Positions 25,760-35,372 are shown, counted from the stretch's first letter. The stretch: DNA of 64,000 bases from an uncultured Flavihumibacter sp. (GCA_902168105.1 CABHOY010000055.1:310001-374000); one strand, 5' to 3'. Notes: generated by a model from the letters alone, not told the origin. Translations and numbers: made by a program.

Positions 25760-25841
25760 ATCAACAAACACCGATCAACAACACTAATCAACAAACACCG
25801 ATCAACAACACTGATCAACAAACACCAATCAACAAACACTA
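25760..25841 (+). repeat. 13-14 bp tandem repeat, six units
   Basis: Units ATCAACAAACACCG and ATCAACAACACTR alternate, starting 9 bases after the end of repeat copy C. A-rich on this strand, no stops of interest, no gene. Confidence 0.85.
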
Positions 25842-26089
25842 ATCTACTCAACAAACTACTTAATAATAAACCTCAGAAAACAGAGAACGATTTTTTGGCA
25901 TACTTCTTGAATTTTATCAACCAGACAGAACAAAACAAATGTCTCGAACCGAATACACATACTATACATTAAAAAATACCGTTTAATAAGACAAGCGAAC
26001 GCCATCATCTTTATTCATCAAATTATTATTTCTTAACGGACAACTATTCCAATCTTTATTTTTTTCCAACAACTTTAAACGACAACAGT

Positions 26090-26413
26090 ATGAAACAGAT
26101 AGTATTAGTATTACTGCTGATAGGGGGAGGTATACTCGGAGCACAAGCACAAGGAAAAAGAGGCCACGGTCATCGTCATGATGATTGCCGCGTAAAGAAT
26201 TACAGAGTTCATCATGGTCGCTGGGATGATTGCGGCAGGGATTACAGAGGCGCTTACTACAGCTGCCGTCCTGCACCGGCTCAGGTAGTGTATGTAGAAC
26301 CAGCACCAGTAGTATATGTACCAGCTCCGCCACCACCTCCACGTCCAAGAGTTGTCTACCAGCGTGCACCCAGGGTTGTAATCGCTACAGGTCCTATTGT
26401 GGTTGGATTGTAA
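26090..26413 (+). CDS. small secreted His- and Pro-rich protein
   Basis: 107 residues. Signal peptide MKQIVLVLLLIGGGILGAQA, then a His/Arg/Asp-rich segment (GKRGHGHRHDDCRVKNYRVHHGRWDDC) and a Pro/Val-rich tail (YVEPAPVVYVPAPPPPP). The clustered His and Cys could bind metal. Similar low-complexity secreted proteins are common in Chitinophagaceae; no family is recognised. It has an A-rich leader and no clear terminator. Confidence 0.7.
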   Translation: MKQIVLVLLLIGGGILGAQAQGKRGHGHRHDDCRVKNYRVHHGRWDDCGRDYRGAYYSCRPAPAQVVYVEPAPVVYVPAPPPPPRPRVVYQRAPRVVIATGPIVVGL

Positions 26414-26573
26414 GATAATTGTTCCAGGCGCCGGCGCAGCGATCAGGTTTGCCAGCATCAGGACCGGTTTCCTGCAGGAAAGCAGCTAACCGCTCGGGGT
26501 ACAAGGCAGTGGCCCGGGAAGCACATCTTCCGGCACCGGACAATCGTCCGGTCTGAACCGGCCAGCGGAATTA

Positions 26574-26628
26574 CGAATGACGAATTATGATTGTGTGTAT
26601 CTTTGCACCGATTGTAATTCGTCATTCG
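26574..26628. promoter_or_regulatory. inverted repeat around a TAnnTTTG element upstream of the UbiD gene
   Basis: Perfect 14-bp arms CGAATGACGAATTA (26574-26587) and TAATTCGTCATTCG (26615-26628), with the -7-like TATCTTTG at 26598-26605 in the 27-nt loop. The start codon of the UbiD gene is at 26649. A protein bound to the arms would cover the promoter. Confidence 0.6.
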
Positions 26629-26648
26629 CATTTATCGTAATTAGAAAT

Positions 26649-28568
26649 ATGGCATATAAGAACCTGAAACACTTCATAGATACACTAGACAAGGCAGGAG
26701 AACTGATAAGGATCAAAACTTATGTAGATCCAAAGCTGGAAATAGCAGAGATCACCGACAGGGTCAGTAAATCGCCCAACGGTGGAAAAGCGTTGTTGTT
26801 TGAAAATACCGGATACGATTTTCCTGTGCTGATCAATTCCATGGGCAGCTACAAACGTATGTGTATGGCCCTGGGAGTACAGGAGCTGGATGACGTGGCG
26901 AATGAGATAGAGGCACTCGTGAAATTGTTGTCGAAACCCAAAGAAGGTTTGCTTGATAAACTGGCGATGCTTCCTAAACTGGGACAGTTCGCATCCTGGA
27001 TGCCGAAAGTAGTAAGCGGAAAAGGCGCATGCCAGGAAGTGGTTATGGCTGACCCTGACCTTACCAAAATACCGGTAATGCAGTGCTGGCCTAAAGATGG
27101 TGGTCCGTTCATTACACTGCCCGTTATTCATACCAAAGATCCGAATACAGGTACCCGCAATGTAGGCATGTACCGCATGCAGGTATTCGATAAAACTTTG
27201 ACAGGTATGCACTGGCACAAACATAAAGTGTCCGCAAAGCATTTCATGGAATATAAAAAGCTGAAGAAACGTATGCCAGTGGCGGTGATCCTGGGAGGAG
27301 ACCCGGCATATACCTATTCTGCTACAGCCCCGCTGCCGGAAAATGTAGATGAATACATGCTGGCCGGTTTCCTGCGTAAGCAGAAGGTGGAGCTGGTAAA
27401 ATGTATCACACAGCCAGAAATTGAAGTTCCTGCCGACGCCGACTTCGTAATAGAAGGATATGTAGACCCGGAGGAAGAACTCATATGGGAAGGGCCTTTC
27501 GGAGATCATACCGGTTATTATTCACTGGCAGACTGGTACCCTCGTTTCCATGTAACAGCAATCACTCATCGTAAGGATGCCGTTTATCCCTCCACGATAG
27601 TAGGTATTCCTCCACAGGAAGATGCATGGATAGGAAAGGCGACAGAGAGGATCTTCCTGGCGCCTATCAAAATGACCATGGTACCTGAGATCATAGATAT
27701 GGAAATGCCGGTGGAAGGTGTGTTCCACAACCTGGTCATCGCCCAGATAAAAAAAGACTATCCCGGACAAGCACAGAAGGTAATGAATGCCATGTGGGGC
27801 GCCGGACAAATGATGTTCAATAAGATCCTGGCAGTAGCGGATGAAGGGACCAATATACAGGACTACAAAGAGCTGGCCCGGTATATGTTTAAAAATCTGA
27901 ATCCGGCTACAGACATCTATTTCAGCCAGGGGCCGATGGATGTGTTGGACCATTCCTGTTCGAAGATGGGCTTCGGCGGTAAAATGTGCATCGACGGTAC
28001 CCGCAAATACGAAGAGGAAATAGAGAGTGAACTGATAATAGAGAAACATCCATTCAACAAAGAAGAGATCCTGAAACGTTTTCCGGAAGTGAAAGGTATC
28101 AATGATTCGTTGCTGAAAGAGGATATTCCCTGTATCCTGGTGTCTGTACAGAAGGCCCGTCCTTTACATATCAGAGAACTAAACGAACAGATATACAGTT
28201 TGCCGGAAATGACGGCTGTGAAAATGGTATTGTATGTAGAGCACACTGTTGACGTCAGCGATCTGGCTTCAGCACTGTGGCGTTTCTGCAATAACCTGGA
28301 CCCTCGCCGCGACAGCTTCGTGGTGCGTCCTGCATTGCCTGGGCATCCTGGTAAGACCGGCGCAGGCATTGGTATGGACGGAACATTAAAAACACGCCTG
28401 TTGGATAATTTCGAACGTGACTGGCCCAATATCATCGTTGCAGATGATGCTACCATCAAAATAGTTGATGAGAAATGGCAATCATTGAACATTGGCCCAT
28501 TCATAGCTTCTCCATCCCATAAATATAAATCACAGATGTATGGAGAAGAAGCTGTCGTTCCGCAGTAG
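26649..28568 (+). CDS. UbiD-family decarboxylase (menaquinone-type)
   Basis: 639 residues from the ATG at 26649, which starts at the conserved MAYKNLKHFIDTLDKAGELI; an upstream in-frame extension to 26577 overlaps the promoter palindrome and is rejected. UbiD hallmarks: KALLFENTGYDFPVLINSMG, PVMQCWPKDGGPFITLP, GTRNVGMYRMQVFD (prenylated-FMN/Mn binding Arg region), EGPFGDHTGYYS with catalytic Glu and Asp, VSKSPNGG and DPRRDSFVVRPA. These enzymes use prenylated FMN to decarboxylate aromatic acids; the ~600-residue Bacteroidota group is assigned to menaquinone biosynthesis. No ubiX partner is in the window. Confidence 0.9.
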   Translation: MAYKNLKHFIDTLDKAGELIRIKTYVDPKLEIAEITDRVSKSPNGGKALLFENTGYDFPVLINSMGSYKRMCMALGVQELDDVANEIEALVKLLSKPKEGLLDKLAMLPKLGQFASWMPKVVSGKGACQEVVMADPDLTKIPVMQCWPKDGGPFITLPVIHTKDPNTGTRNVGMYRMQVFDKTLTGMHWHKHKVSAKHFMEYKKLKKRMPVAVILGGDPAYTYSATAPLPENVDEYMLAGFLRKQKVELVKCITQPEIEVPADADFVIEGYVDPEEELIWEGPFGDHTGYYSLADWYPRFHVTAITHRKDAVYPSTIVGIPPQEDAWIGKATERIFLAPIKMTMVPEIIDMEMPVEGVFHNLVIAQIKKDYPGQAQKVMNAMWGAGQMMFNKILAVADEGTNIQDYKELARYMFKNLNPATDIYFSQGPMDVLDHSCSKMGFGGKMCIDGTRKYEEEIESELIIEKHPFNKEEILKRFPEVKGINDSLLKEDIPCILVSVQKARPLHIRELNEQIYSLPEMTAVKMVLYVEHTVDVSDLASALWRFCNNLDPRRDSFVVRPALPGHPGKTGAGIGMDGTLKTRLLDNFERDWPNIIVADDATIKIVDEKWQSLNIGPFIASPSHKYKSQMYGEEAVVPQ

Positions 28569-29031
28569 CCTGCTAACAATACTCTGCCTGTGCGCCTGCC
28601 ATATAGCAAGCGCACAGGTAAACCTGGCTGATTTTCGTTTCCTGGACCGCATGGAAGGATATTGGACGATGAAGACCAGGCTGGGTATCTATGCTGAAAA
28701 ATGGAAGCGTGTGGACGACAATACATGGAAGGGCAGGACCATGCGTATAGAAGGGAATGACAGTACCAAACTGGATGATATGTTCCTGTTCCGCGATGGC
28801 GGCGCCATCTACTTTACTATCGCAGCCGTAAAGGACAAAACCACGGGAGAGCCTGTCCTGTTTAAATTACGTGTATTGAAAACCGTTGGTTTTGTAGCAG
28901 AGAACCTCCAAAGCCCTTACCCGCAGAAGATAATATACCGCTGGAAAGATGAAACGCATATGGATGCTCATTTTGAAGGCAAAGAAGAGAAAACGACCCG
29001 CGAGATCATCATGCAATACTCAAAGCGATAG
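28540..29031 (+). CDS. DUF6265-like secreted protein
   Basis: 163 residues. Signal peptide (LTILCLCACHIASAQ, cleavage near residue 26), then FRFLDRMEGYWTMKTRLGIYAEKWKRVDDNTWKG, the opening of the DUF6265 family, which has a lipocalin-like fold of unknown ligand. The start overlaps the UbiD gene by 29 bases in another frame, so the two are co-transcribed and likely translationally coupled. Confidence 0.78.
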   Translation: MEKKLSFRSSLLTILCLCACHIASAQVNLADFRFLDRMEGYWTMKTRLGIYAEKWKRVDDNTWKGRTMRIEGNDSTKLDDMFLFRDGGAIYFTIAAVKDKTTGEPVLFKLRVLKTVGFVAENLQSPYPQKIIYRWKDETHMDAHFEGKEEKTTREIIMQYSKR

Positions 29032-29091
29032 TGCCTGATCCGGTTTGAATTCCCAATTGCGTAAATCAAATTCCCGATTATATAAATAAGT

Positions 29092-29118
29092 AACGCAAAG
29101 CTGGTATAGCTTTGCGTT
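29092..29118 (+). terminator. terminator after the UbiD-DUF6265 pair
   Basis: Perfect 11-bp stem AACGCAAAGCT / AGCTTTGCGTT, 5-nt loop, followed by ATTGTTTTAC. Confidence 0.75.
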
Positions 29119-29217
29119 ATTGTTTTACATACATAAGGACAGTCTGCAATTGTACTTCGATTTGAGTTGGTCGTACAATTCTTAATACGCCGCGCCTGAT
29201 CACAGGATGCGGCTTTT

Positions 29218-30801
29218 TTATTTATGAATCTCCGATGTAAAGTGGAACTCGATAGCTGGATTGTTGGTACGCTCTGTATTCAGGTACCATTCGGACTGCG
29301 CCAGGTAAACCAGGTGCCCGTCTTTATCCTCTACGATATTCGCCTGTTTAAAGCGGGTGAACTCTTCGATCTTTTGTTTGTCGCCAGTGATCCAGCAGGC
29401 CTTATAGAAAGGCAATGTATTGAACTGACAGGAAGCGCCATACTCCTGCAAGAGGCGGTATTGAATCACTTCAAACTGGAGGTCGCCCACGCAACCGATG
29501 ATCTTACGGTTACCACCATGTTGTGTGAACAACTGGGCTACACCCTCATCAGTCAGCTGACGTAATCCTTTTTCCAATTGCTTGGTTTTCATCGGATCTT
29601 TATTTACTACCTCCTTGAACAGTTCGGGAGAAAAGCTGGGAATACCGGTGAAATAGAACTTTTCGCCTTCTGTTAGTGTATCACCGATCTTAAAGTTGCC
29701 GGTATCGAACAGACCTACAACATCGCCTGGATAAGCATCATCCACGATGTTCTTTTCACGGGCGAGGAAGCTGTATGGATTGCTGAAACGCACGTCTTTG
29801 TCGAGGCGTACATGTTTGTAGAATTTGTTACGTTCGAAACGGCCGGAACATACACGCAGGAAGGCAATACGGTCACGGTGACGAGGGTCCAGGTTAGCGT
29901 GTATCTTAAAGATGAAACCACTGAATTTCTCGTCGCTCACTTTTATCTCGCGAACGCTGGATTCACGGTCGCGGGGAACAGGAGCGATCTCCACGAAAGT
30001 ATCCAGAAGGTCTTTCACACCGAAGTTATTTACGGCGCTACCGAAGAAAACCGGCGCCATTTTACCTTCGAGGTAATCCGTGTTATCGAAAGTATCATAT
30101 ACACCCTCAATAAGCTCCACGTCGTTGCGCAGCTGTGCGGCATCCTGTGCGCTGAAATGCTCATCAATGTAGCTGCTGCTTAAGTCACTCAGTTCAACGA
30201 TATCGTCGTCAGTGGCCTTTTTGTTGGGCGCAAAGGAAACGAAGCTCTTGTTATAGAGGTTGTATACGCCCTTGAAGTCTTTACCCATGTTGATAGGCCA
30301 GCTCAGCGGGCGTACACGTATGTTCAGTTTTTCTTCCAGTTCATCGAGCAGGTCGAAAGGGTTCTTACCATCGCGGTCCAGTTTGTTCACGAATATGATA
30401 ACCGGAGTATCACGCATACGGCATACGTCCATCAGTTTACCAGTCTGTTCTTCCACCCCTTTCACACAGTCAATCACCAGTACGACACTGTCTACGGCCG
30501 TTAACGTACGGTAGGTATCTTCAGCAAAGTCCTTGTGACCCGGGGTATCCAGGAGGTTGACCAGATTATCCCGGTATTCGAAGGTCATTACGGAAGTCGC
30601 AACAGAGATACCACGCTGCCGCTCTATCTCCATGAAGTCGGAGGTAGTATGTTTCTTGATCTTATTTGACTTTACAGCACCGGCGGTCTGGATCGCGCCC
30701 CCGAAGAGGAGGAACTTCTCAGTAAGGGTCGTTTTACCGGCATCCGGGTGGGCGATAATGGCAAATGTCTTCCTTTTATTTATCTCGCTTGCGTACTTCA
30801 T
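29218..30801 (-). CDS. prfC: peptide chain release factor 3
   Basis: 527 residues. GTPase motifs are complete: G1 AHPDAGKTTL, switch region RQRGISVATSVMTFEY, G3 DTPGHKDF, G4 FVNKLDRDG, and the elongation-factor-like C-terminal domains with YRLLQEYGASC and NPAIEFHFTSEIHK at the end. RF3 recycles RF1/RF2 from the ribosome after peptide release. Full length and apparently monocistronic. Confidence 0.96.
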   Translation of the reverse strand: MKYASEINKRKTFAIIAHPDAGKTTLTEKFLLFGGAIQTAGAVKSNKIKKHTTSDFMEIERQRGISVATSVMTFEYRDNLVNLLDTPGHKDFAEDTYRTLTAVDSVVLVIDCVKGVEEQTGKLMDVCRMRDTPVIIFVNKLDRDGKNPFDLLDELEEKLNIRVRPLSWPINMGKDFKGVYNLYNKSFVSFAPNKKATDDDIVELSDLSSSYIDEHFSAQDAAQLRNDVELIEGVYDTFDNTDYLEGKMAPVFFGSAVNNFGVKDLLDTFVEIAPVPRDRESSVREIKVSDEKFSGFIFKIHANLDPRHRDRIAFLRVCSGRFERNKFYKHVRLDKDVRFSNPYSFLAREKNIVDDAYPGDVVGLFDTGNFKIGDTLTEGEKFYFTGIPSFSPELFKEVVNKDPMKTKQLEKGLRQLTDEGVAQLFTQHGGNRKIIGCVGDLQFEVIQYRLLQEYGASCQFNTLPFYKACWITGDKQKIEEFTRFKQANIVEDKDGHLVYLAQSEWYLNTERTNNPAIEFHFTSEIHK

Positions 30802-30826
30802 ATTAGTTTATAACGGAAAATGTGTG

Positions 30827-30834
30827 CAAAGGTA
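30827..30834 (-). promoter_or_regulatory. -7 element of the prfC promoter
   Basis: On the minus strand TACCTTTG, followed by C, 26 bases before the prfC ATG. It fits TAnnTTTG; no clear -33 TTG was seen at the usual distance. Confidence 0.55.
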
Positions 30835-30872
30835 CGGAATTGTCACGTTTAATCTTTAATTTACATGTATCT

Positions 30873-32126
30873 ATGATTGCCACGATCAAAATTTTATGGA
30901 ATAGTCTGAAAATGGCTATCCTCGAGTTGCGGGTCAATAAACTCCGCACTTTCTTATCCCTTCTGGGTATCACCATTGGTATATTCTGTATCATCGCTGT
31001 GTTAACCGCGACCAACAGCCTTGAAAAAAATGTGCGTAACGAGGTGGAATCCCTGGGTAGTGATGTGATCTATATCCAGAAATGGCCCTGGGATGGTGGT
31101 CCGGATTTTCCCTGGTGGAAATTTGTGAACCGCCCTTTGCCCAAATTTCAGGAGTTGGGACCTATCAGGGAGAAGGTTCACAGTGCAGGCCTGTCTGCCT
31201 TTGCCTTTTCATCAGGAGGCAAACGGGTGGAATACAGGGATGACTACATGGAAGGTACCGAGTTATTTGCTGTAAGCGGCGATTATGAGAAGATCCAGGC
31301 CATGAAATTTGTGGGAGGCCGTTTTTTTGCAGGTAAAGAGAATGAGGCAGGCGCCAATGTGGCAATTTTAGGCGCCAATATATGGGAAGGGTTGTTTGGT
31401 ACTTCCGATAAAGCCCTCGGAAAGACCGTCTCGATCTCCGGCCGTCCTTGCCGCGTTATTGGTACCCTGAAAAAGAAAGGCGCCAGCCTCGTGGACGGGA
31501 TTAACTATGATAATTCTATTGTTGTGCCATATTTATACGGCCGTACCATCGTGGACGAGCGCCGTTTTGCCGATCCGTTCCTGATCATAAAAGCTGCTCC
31601 CGGAGCGACTTTATTACAGCTGAAGGATGAATTGAGGGGTGTTATGAGAAGCGTACACCGTTTAAGGCCTAAGGAAGATGATGATTTCTCCCTGAATGAG
31701 ATCACCGCTGTAAGCGGAGATCTGAACAAGATGTTCGGTATGGTGAACCTGGGAGGGGGATTTATAGCCTTCTTCGCCCTTGTGGTAGGCGGTTTTGGAA
31801 TTGCAAACATTATGTTCGTGACTGTAAAGGAGCGTACAAATATCATAGGACTGAAAAAAGCCATTGGCGCCCGTAAGAAGGTGATCCTAATGGAGTTCCT
31901 GCTGGAATCTATCATCCTTTGCCTCATGGGAGGATTGTTGGGACTGGTCCTGGTGTACATTATCACCGTAGGGGTGAACAGCCTCGGTTTCTTCGAATTT
32001 ACGCTCACATTAAGCAATGTTATCCTGGGGTTGTCCATCTCGACGATCGTTGGTATTATCGCAGGATTTATCCCTGCGTACCTGGCATCCAGGCTGGATC
32101 CGGTGGTAGCTATCAGGAGCACCTGA
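30873..32126 (+). CDS. MacB-like ABC transporter permease
   Basis: 417 residues from the ATG at 30873; the frame opens 17 codons earlier but that part covers the prfC promoter. Layout: one N-terminal TM helix (LRTFLSLLGITIGIFCIIAV), a periplasmic MacB_PCD domain (~45-280), then three C-terminal TM helices of the FtsX fold (GGGFIAFFALVVGGFGIANIMFV, ESIILCLMGGLLGLVLVYI, NVILGLSISTIVGIIAGFIPAYLAS) with the conserved KERTNIIGLKKAIGA coupling loop. A partner ATPase is not adjacent. Such permeases move lipoproteins, peptides or drugs, or work mechanically. Confidence 0.9.
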   Translation: MIATIKILWNSLKMAILELRVNKLRTFLSLLGITIGIFCIIAVLTATNSLEKNVRNEVESLGSDVIYIQKWPWDGGPDFPWWKFVNRPLPKFQELGPIREKVHSAGLSAFAFSSGGKRVEYRDDYMEGTELFAVSGDYEKIQAMKFVGGRFFAGKENEAGANVAILGANIWEGLFGTSDKALGKTVSISGRPCRVIGTLKKKGASLVDGINYDNSIVVPYLYGRTIVDERRFADPFLIIKAAPGATLLQLKDELRGVMRSVHRLRPKEDDDFSLNEITAVSGDLNKMFGMVNLGGGFIAFFALVVGGFGIANIMFVTVKERTNIIGLKKAIGARKKVILMEFLLESIILCLMGGLLGLVLVYIITVGVNSLGFFEFTLTLSNVILGLSISTIVGIIAGFIPAYLASRLDPVVAIRST

Positions 32127-32142
32127 TAAGGCTATAATTTCC

Positions 32143-32150
32143 TACCTTTG
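32143..32150 (+). promoter_or_regulatory. -7-like element at the tsaD start
   Basis: TACCTTTG followed by CGGGC and the tsaD ATG, only 5 bases between element and start. If used, the mRNA would be essentially leaderless. Confidence 0.5.
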
Positions 32151-32155
32151 CGGGC

Positions 32156-33166
32156 ATGTCTGTAAAAATACTGGCCATAGAGTCATCATGTGATGAAACG
32201 AGCGCTTCCGTGCTGGCCGATGGAGAGATCTTGTCTAATTTTATTGCCAATCAAACTATTCACGAGCAATATGGTGGCGTTGTACCTGAGCTGGCATCCC
32301 GTGCACACCAGGAGAATATTGTCCCTGTAGTGGACCAGGCGCTGAAAACGGCCGGGGTTCGCAAGGAGGAACTGAGTGCCATTGCCTTTACACAGGCGCC
32401 TGGCCTGATCGGTTCCCTGCTGGTCGGTAGTTGTTTTGCGAAGTCTATGGCGCTGGCGCTGGATATCCCTTTGATCGCGGTGCACCACATGCAGGCACAC
32501 GTATTAGCTAATTTCATCGGAAAGGAAAAGCCGTCTTTTCCGTTCCTGTGTCTGACCGTTTCCGGAGGACATACCCAGATCGTACGCTGTGATGGCCCTC
32601 TTAGTATGAAGGTGATCGGAGAGACCCTGGACGATGCCGCCGGTGAAGCCTTTGACAAGAGCGCTAAATTACTGGGGCTGCCATATCCCGGCGGACCTTT
32701 GATCGACAAATATGCTAAACAGGGCGATCCAAACAGGTTCAAATTCCCCGAACCGCAGATCCCTGGTCTGAACTTCAGTTTTAGCGGTCTGAAAACATCT
32801 ATTCTTTATTTTCTACAGGAACAACAGCAGAAAGACCCGCAATTTGCTGAGAATAACATGGCGGATATCTGTGCATCCATTCAGCATCGTATTGTCAGCA
32901 TCCTGATGAACAAGCTGATAAAAGCATCTAAAGAAACAGGCATCAAACAGATAGGTATAGCAGGAGGCGTGAGCGCTAATTCCGGTCTGAGAACAGCCTT
33001 ACAACAGTATGGCGAGAAGTATGTCTGGCATACATACATCCCTAAATTTGAATACTGTACTGACAATGCAGCGATGATAGCGATAACCGCATGGTATAAA
33101 TACCAGGCAGGAGAATTTGTAGGACTGGATGCTGTACCTGGAGCAAGAGCTGGTTTTGATCACTAG
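32156..33166 (+). CDS. tsaD: tRNA N6-threonylcarbamoyladenosine synthase subunit TsaD
   Basis: 336 residues. ASKHA-fold enzyme with ILAIESSCDETSASVL at the N-terminus, the metal-binding HHMQAHVLAN (HxxxH), SGGHTQIVRC, GEAFDKSAKLLGLPYPGGP and the C-terminal EYCTDNAAMIA. With TsaB, TsaC and TsaE it makes t6A37 in tRNAs reading ANN codons. The neighbour downstream is also a tRNA modification enzyme, 9 bases away. Confidence 0.97.
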   Translation: MSVKILAIESSCDETSASVLADGEILSNFIANQTIHEQYGGVVPELASRAHQENIVPVVDQALKTAGVRKEELSAIAFTQAPGLIGSLLVGSCFAKSMALALDIPLIAVHHMQAHVLANFIGKEKPSFPFLCLTVSGGHTQIVRCDGPLSMKVIGETLDDAAGEAFDKSAKLLGLPYPGGPLIDKYAKQGDPNRFKFPEPQIPGLNFSFSGLKTSILYFLQEQQQKDPQFAENNMADICASIQHRIVSILMNKLIKASKETGIKQIGIAGGVSANSGLRTALQQYGEKYVWHTYIPKFEYCTDNAAMIAITAWYKYQAGEFVGLDAVPGARAGFDH

Positions 33167-33175
33167 TAACTGAAG

Positions 33176-33904
33176 ATGGCGAATCACTATTTCCGTTTTA
33201 AACAATTCACCGTATACCAGGACGCCTGCGCTATGAAGATCTGCACGGATGCCTGTTTGCAGGGCGCCGGCACAGCTGCTTACCTTTTGGGAAGGAAGCC
33301 GGATGTAGCGCGGATACTGGACATTGGCACCGGTACAGGGCTACTGTCACTCATGCTGGCGCAGCAACTACCCGCTGCAGCTATAACAGGTATAGAGCTG
33401 GATACAGCAGCTGCAGGGCAGGCCAGATCGAACTTTGCAGCCTCGCCGTGGAAAGAACGCCTGCAGGTTATTGAGACGGACGCCAGAGAATTGGTAGCTA
33501 ACGGTCAGTATGATTTCATTATTACCAATCCTCCTTTTTACGAATCAGATCTGAAAAGCGGCAATCACCTGCGTAATCAGGCCATGCATGCAACTACGCT
33601 GGATTATAGCGATCTGTTAAAAGTGATTGATGGCCAATTGACGGAGGGAGGAGCCTTCTCGGTTTTATTGCCTTATCGTCCGTTTGGCGAGTTTACGACA
33701 ATGGCTAATGCAGCTGGATTCTATTTGCAGGAAGTGTTACATGTCAAACAGAGTGAGCGGCATGACTATTTCCGTAGCATTGGGCTCTTCAGCCGTGAAC
33801 AGGTTGAACCAAAGATCACGTCAATGGCTATCCGGGAAGCGGATCAGCAAACATATACGCCAGCGTTTGTTTCATTGTTACAGGCTTACTATCTGTATCT
33901 CTAG
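33176..33904 (+). CDS. tRNA1(Val) A37 N6-methyltransferase-like (TrmN6)
   Basis: 242 residues. N-terminal FRFKQFTVYQDACAMKICTDACLQG, SAM-binding LDIGTGTGLLSLML, acidic loop TGIELD, and the N6-adenine MTase motif ITNPPFYESDLKSG. This matches YfiC/TrmN6, which methylates A37 of tRNA1(Val). Likely in one transcript with tsaD. Exact tRNA target is inferred from family. Confidence 0.9.
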   Translation: MANHYFRFKQFTVYQDACAMKICTDACLQGAGTAAYLLGRKPDVARILDIGTGTGLLSLMLAQQLPAAAITGIELDTAAAGQARSNFAASPWKERLQVIETDARELVANGQYDFIITNPPFYESDLKSGNHLRNQAMHATTLDYSDLLKVIDGQLTEGGAFSVLLPYRPFGEFTTMANAAGFYLQEVLHVKQSERHDYFRSIGLFSREQVEPKITSMAIREADQQTYTPAFVSLLQAYYLYL

Positions 33905-34172
33905 TTATCACCCAAAACAAGGCAGGAGGGTACCTGTTGCAGCTGTGTCCCTCACCAACATTAATATATTAAATGCCAACGATAAAGAGACAAATATGTT
34001 GGTGGGTATATTTCTTCACCTGGGTAATTGTCTAATCATGTAAAGCATCCTGCAAATGGTAGGCAAGATCAGCTGCTTGGCGAGCAATAAAAGGGGCTTC
34101 CGCAGTTCGTGCCATACTCTTTTGCACTCCTTATCTCATCAATTGCCACTCTTGTCTCCCGTATGGTCCTTC

Positions 34173-35372
34173 TCACTCTTCCACATAATCCTTCAGGTAT
34201 TCAAACCGTTCTGTCAATGCGCCATTATCCGCGATAGTCGCATTATATACGACAGTACTATTAGCTTGCTGTAATTCATCAAACACATATTTCATCAGCT
34301 GATCGCCAAAATACTGTGACGCATCCCGGGGAAGTTCATTTGGGAGATTGCTAACGCACATCATATCCAGCTTATCCGGCAGATAGGGAGCAGTTCGCTC
34401 TCTTGTATACCTGTCTACGCCATATACAGGATCGTCAATGCTGGAATCGCCGAGATTACAGGGTATGGACCCATTGGTATCGTCCGTAATGTCAGCAATG
34501 ACTTTAATGCGGAAATTGTCTTTCGCCAGATCATTCCAGGTGAATAGCGGCGGAATGCGCTGATCCCAGTAGATACCGTTCATGAGAATGTCCGTCACCG
34601 TTACGAATGGCAGGAAGCGGCAGTCATACTGTTCCGGATGCAGATGAAAATCCTCCCTGCTATAGGTCTTATCCGTTTTCCGCAAATACAGTTCGCCAGC
34701 TTTCAGCTGTGTATATACGGGATAAGCATAGCTATTGATCAGGAATTCCTCCGGAGGAATGTATTTGATGCCCAACAGGCCCATTACCTCCAGTGTACCT
34801 GCTGCCACACGGCCGGACCCGGTAATAAGGATCTTCAGCGGTGGCAGTTTGGCCCCGAAATAATGATTGATCAGTTCCTTAAAATCATGACATTTGTGGA
34901 CAGGTACAAGCTTATACTGGCCTGTCTTTTTCCCATAAGTGAGCAGCCCATTATGAGCACCTACCACTCCGGCAAAGAATCCAAAGCCGAGTATCCGCTG
35001 GCCATCTTCATGTACCAGGCATTCATAGTCGATCAGGGTGATATTGCGCTCCAGAATAGTCTGCAACATATGCCTGTTATGTGGTTGCTTCTTACGTGTA
35101 TGAGAAAAGAACAGGTATTTTTTCCCGGGTAACAGTTTTTCAGCAGGCACTTCCTTTATCCCTAACAATACCTCACAATGGGAGAGGTCTTCGGAGAGTG
35201 GAATCCCGGCAGCTTTGTATTCATCATCAGTAAAACATCTCCAGGCAGATGGCTGAACAGTAATGCTAACCTGCGGGTTATGTTTCATGATCCACTGACA
35301 TTGCTGTGGCGTAAATGCTACCCTGTTATCATGCGGTTGTTTTTCCTCCCTAATAAGACCAATGTGTAACAT
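34173..35372 (-). CDS. AlaDH/PNT-fold NAD(P)-dependent dehydrogenase (saccharopine dehydrogenase-like)
   Basis: 399 residues. The N-terminal domain starts HIGLIREEKQPHDNRVAFTP and includes KYLFFSHTRKKQPHNRHM, patterns shared by alanine dehydrogenase, transhydrogenase and lysine-forming saccharopine dehydrogenase. A Rossmann segment ILITGSGRVAAGTLEVMGLLG binds NAD(P). The middle (IADITDDTNGSIPCNLGDSS) resembles the eukaryotic-type LYS1/LKR family. Whether it acts on saccharopine, alanine or another amino acid cannot be settled from sequence. Transcribed alone, convergent with trmN6. Confidence 0.75.
   Translation of the reverse strand: MLHIGLIREEKQPHDNRVAFTPQQCQWIMKHNPQVSITVQPSAWRCFTDDEYKAAGIPLSEDLSHCEVLLGIKEVPAEKLLPGKKYLFFSHTRKKQPHNRHMLQTILERNITLIDYECLVHEDGQRILGFGFFAGVVGAHNGLLTYGKKTGQYKLVPVHKCHDFKELINHYFGAKLPPLKILITGSGRVAAGTLEVMGLLGIKYIPPEEFLINSYAYPVYTQLKAGELYLRKTDKTYSREDFHLHPEQYDCRFLPFVTVTDILMNGIYWDQRIPPLFTWNDLAKDNFRIKVIADITDDTNGSIPCNLGDSSIDDPVYGVDRYTRERTAPYLPDKLDMMCVSNLPNELPRDASQYFGDQLMKYVFDELQQANSTVVYNATIADNGALTERFEYLKDYVEE

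Larger units (their letters stand above)
25039..26089. other. gene-poor, A-rich region with repeats
   Basis: About 1 kb. It contains a terminator (25069-25106), short CATCGGTG repeats (~25443-25475), the dispersed repeat copy C (25592-25750) and a 13-14 bp tandem repeat (25760-25841). Frames such as 25225-25407 and 25548-25736 are low-complexity or lie in the repeat and are not called. Confidence 0.75.
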
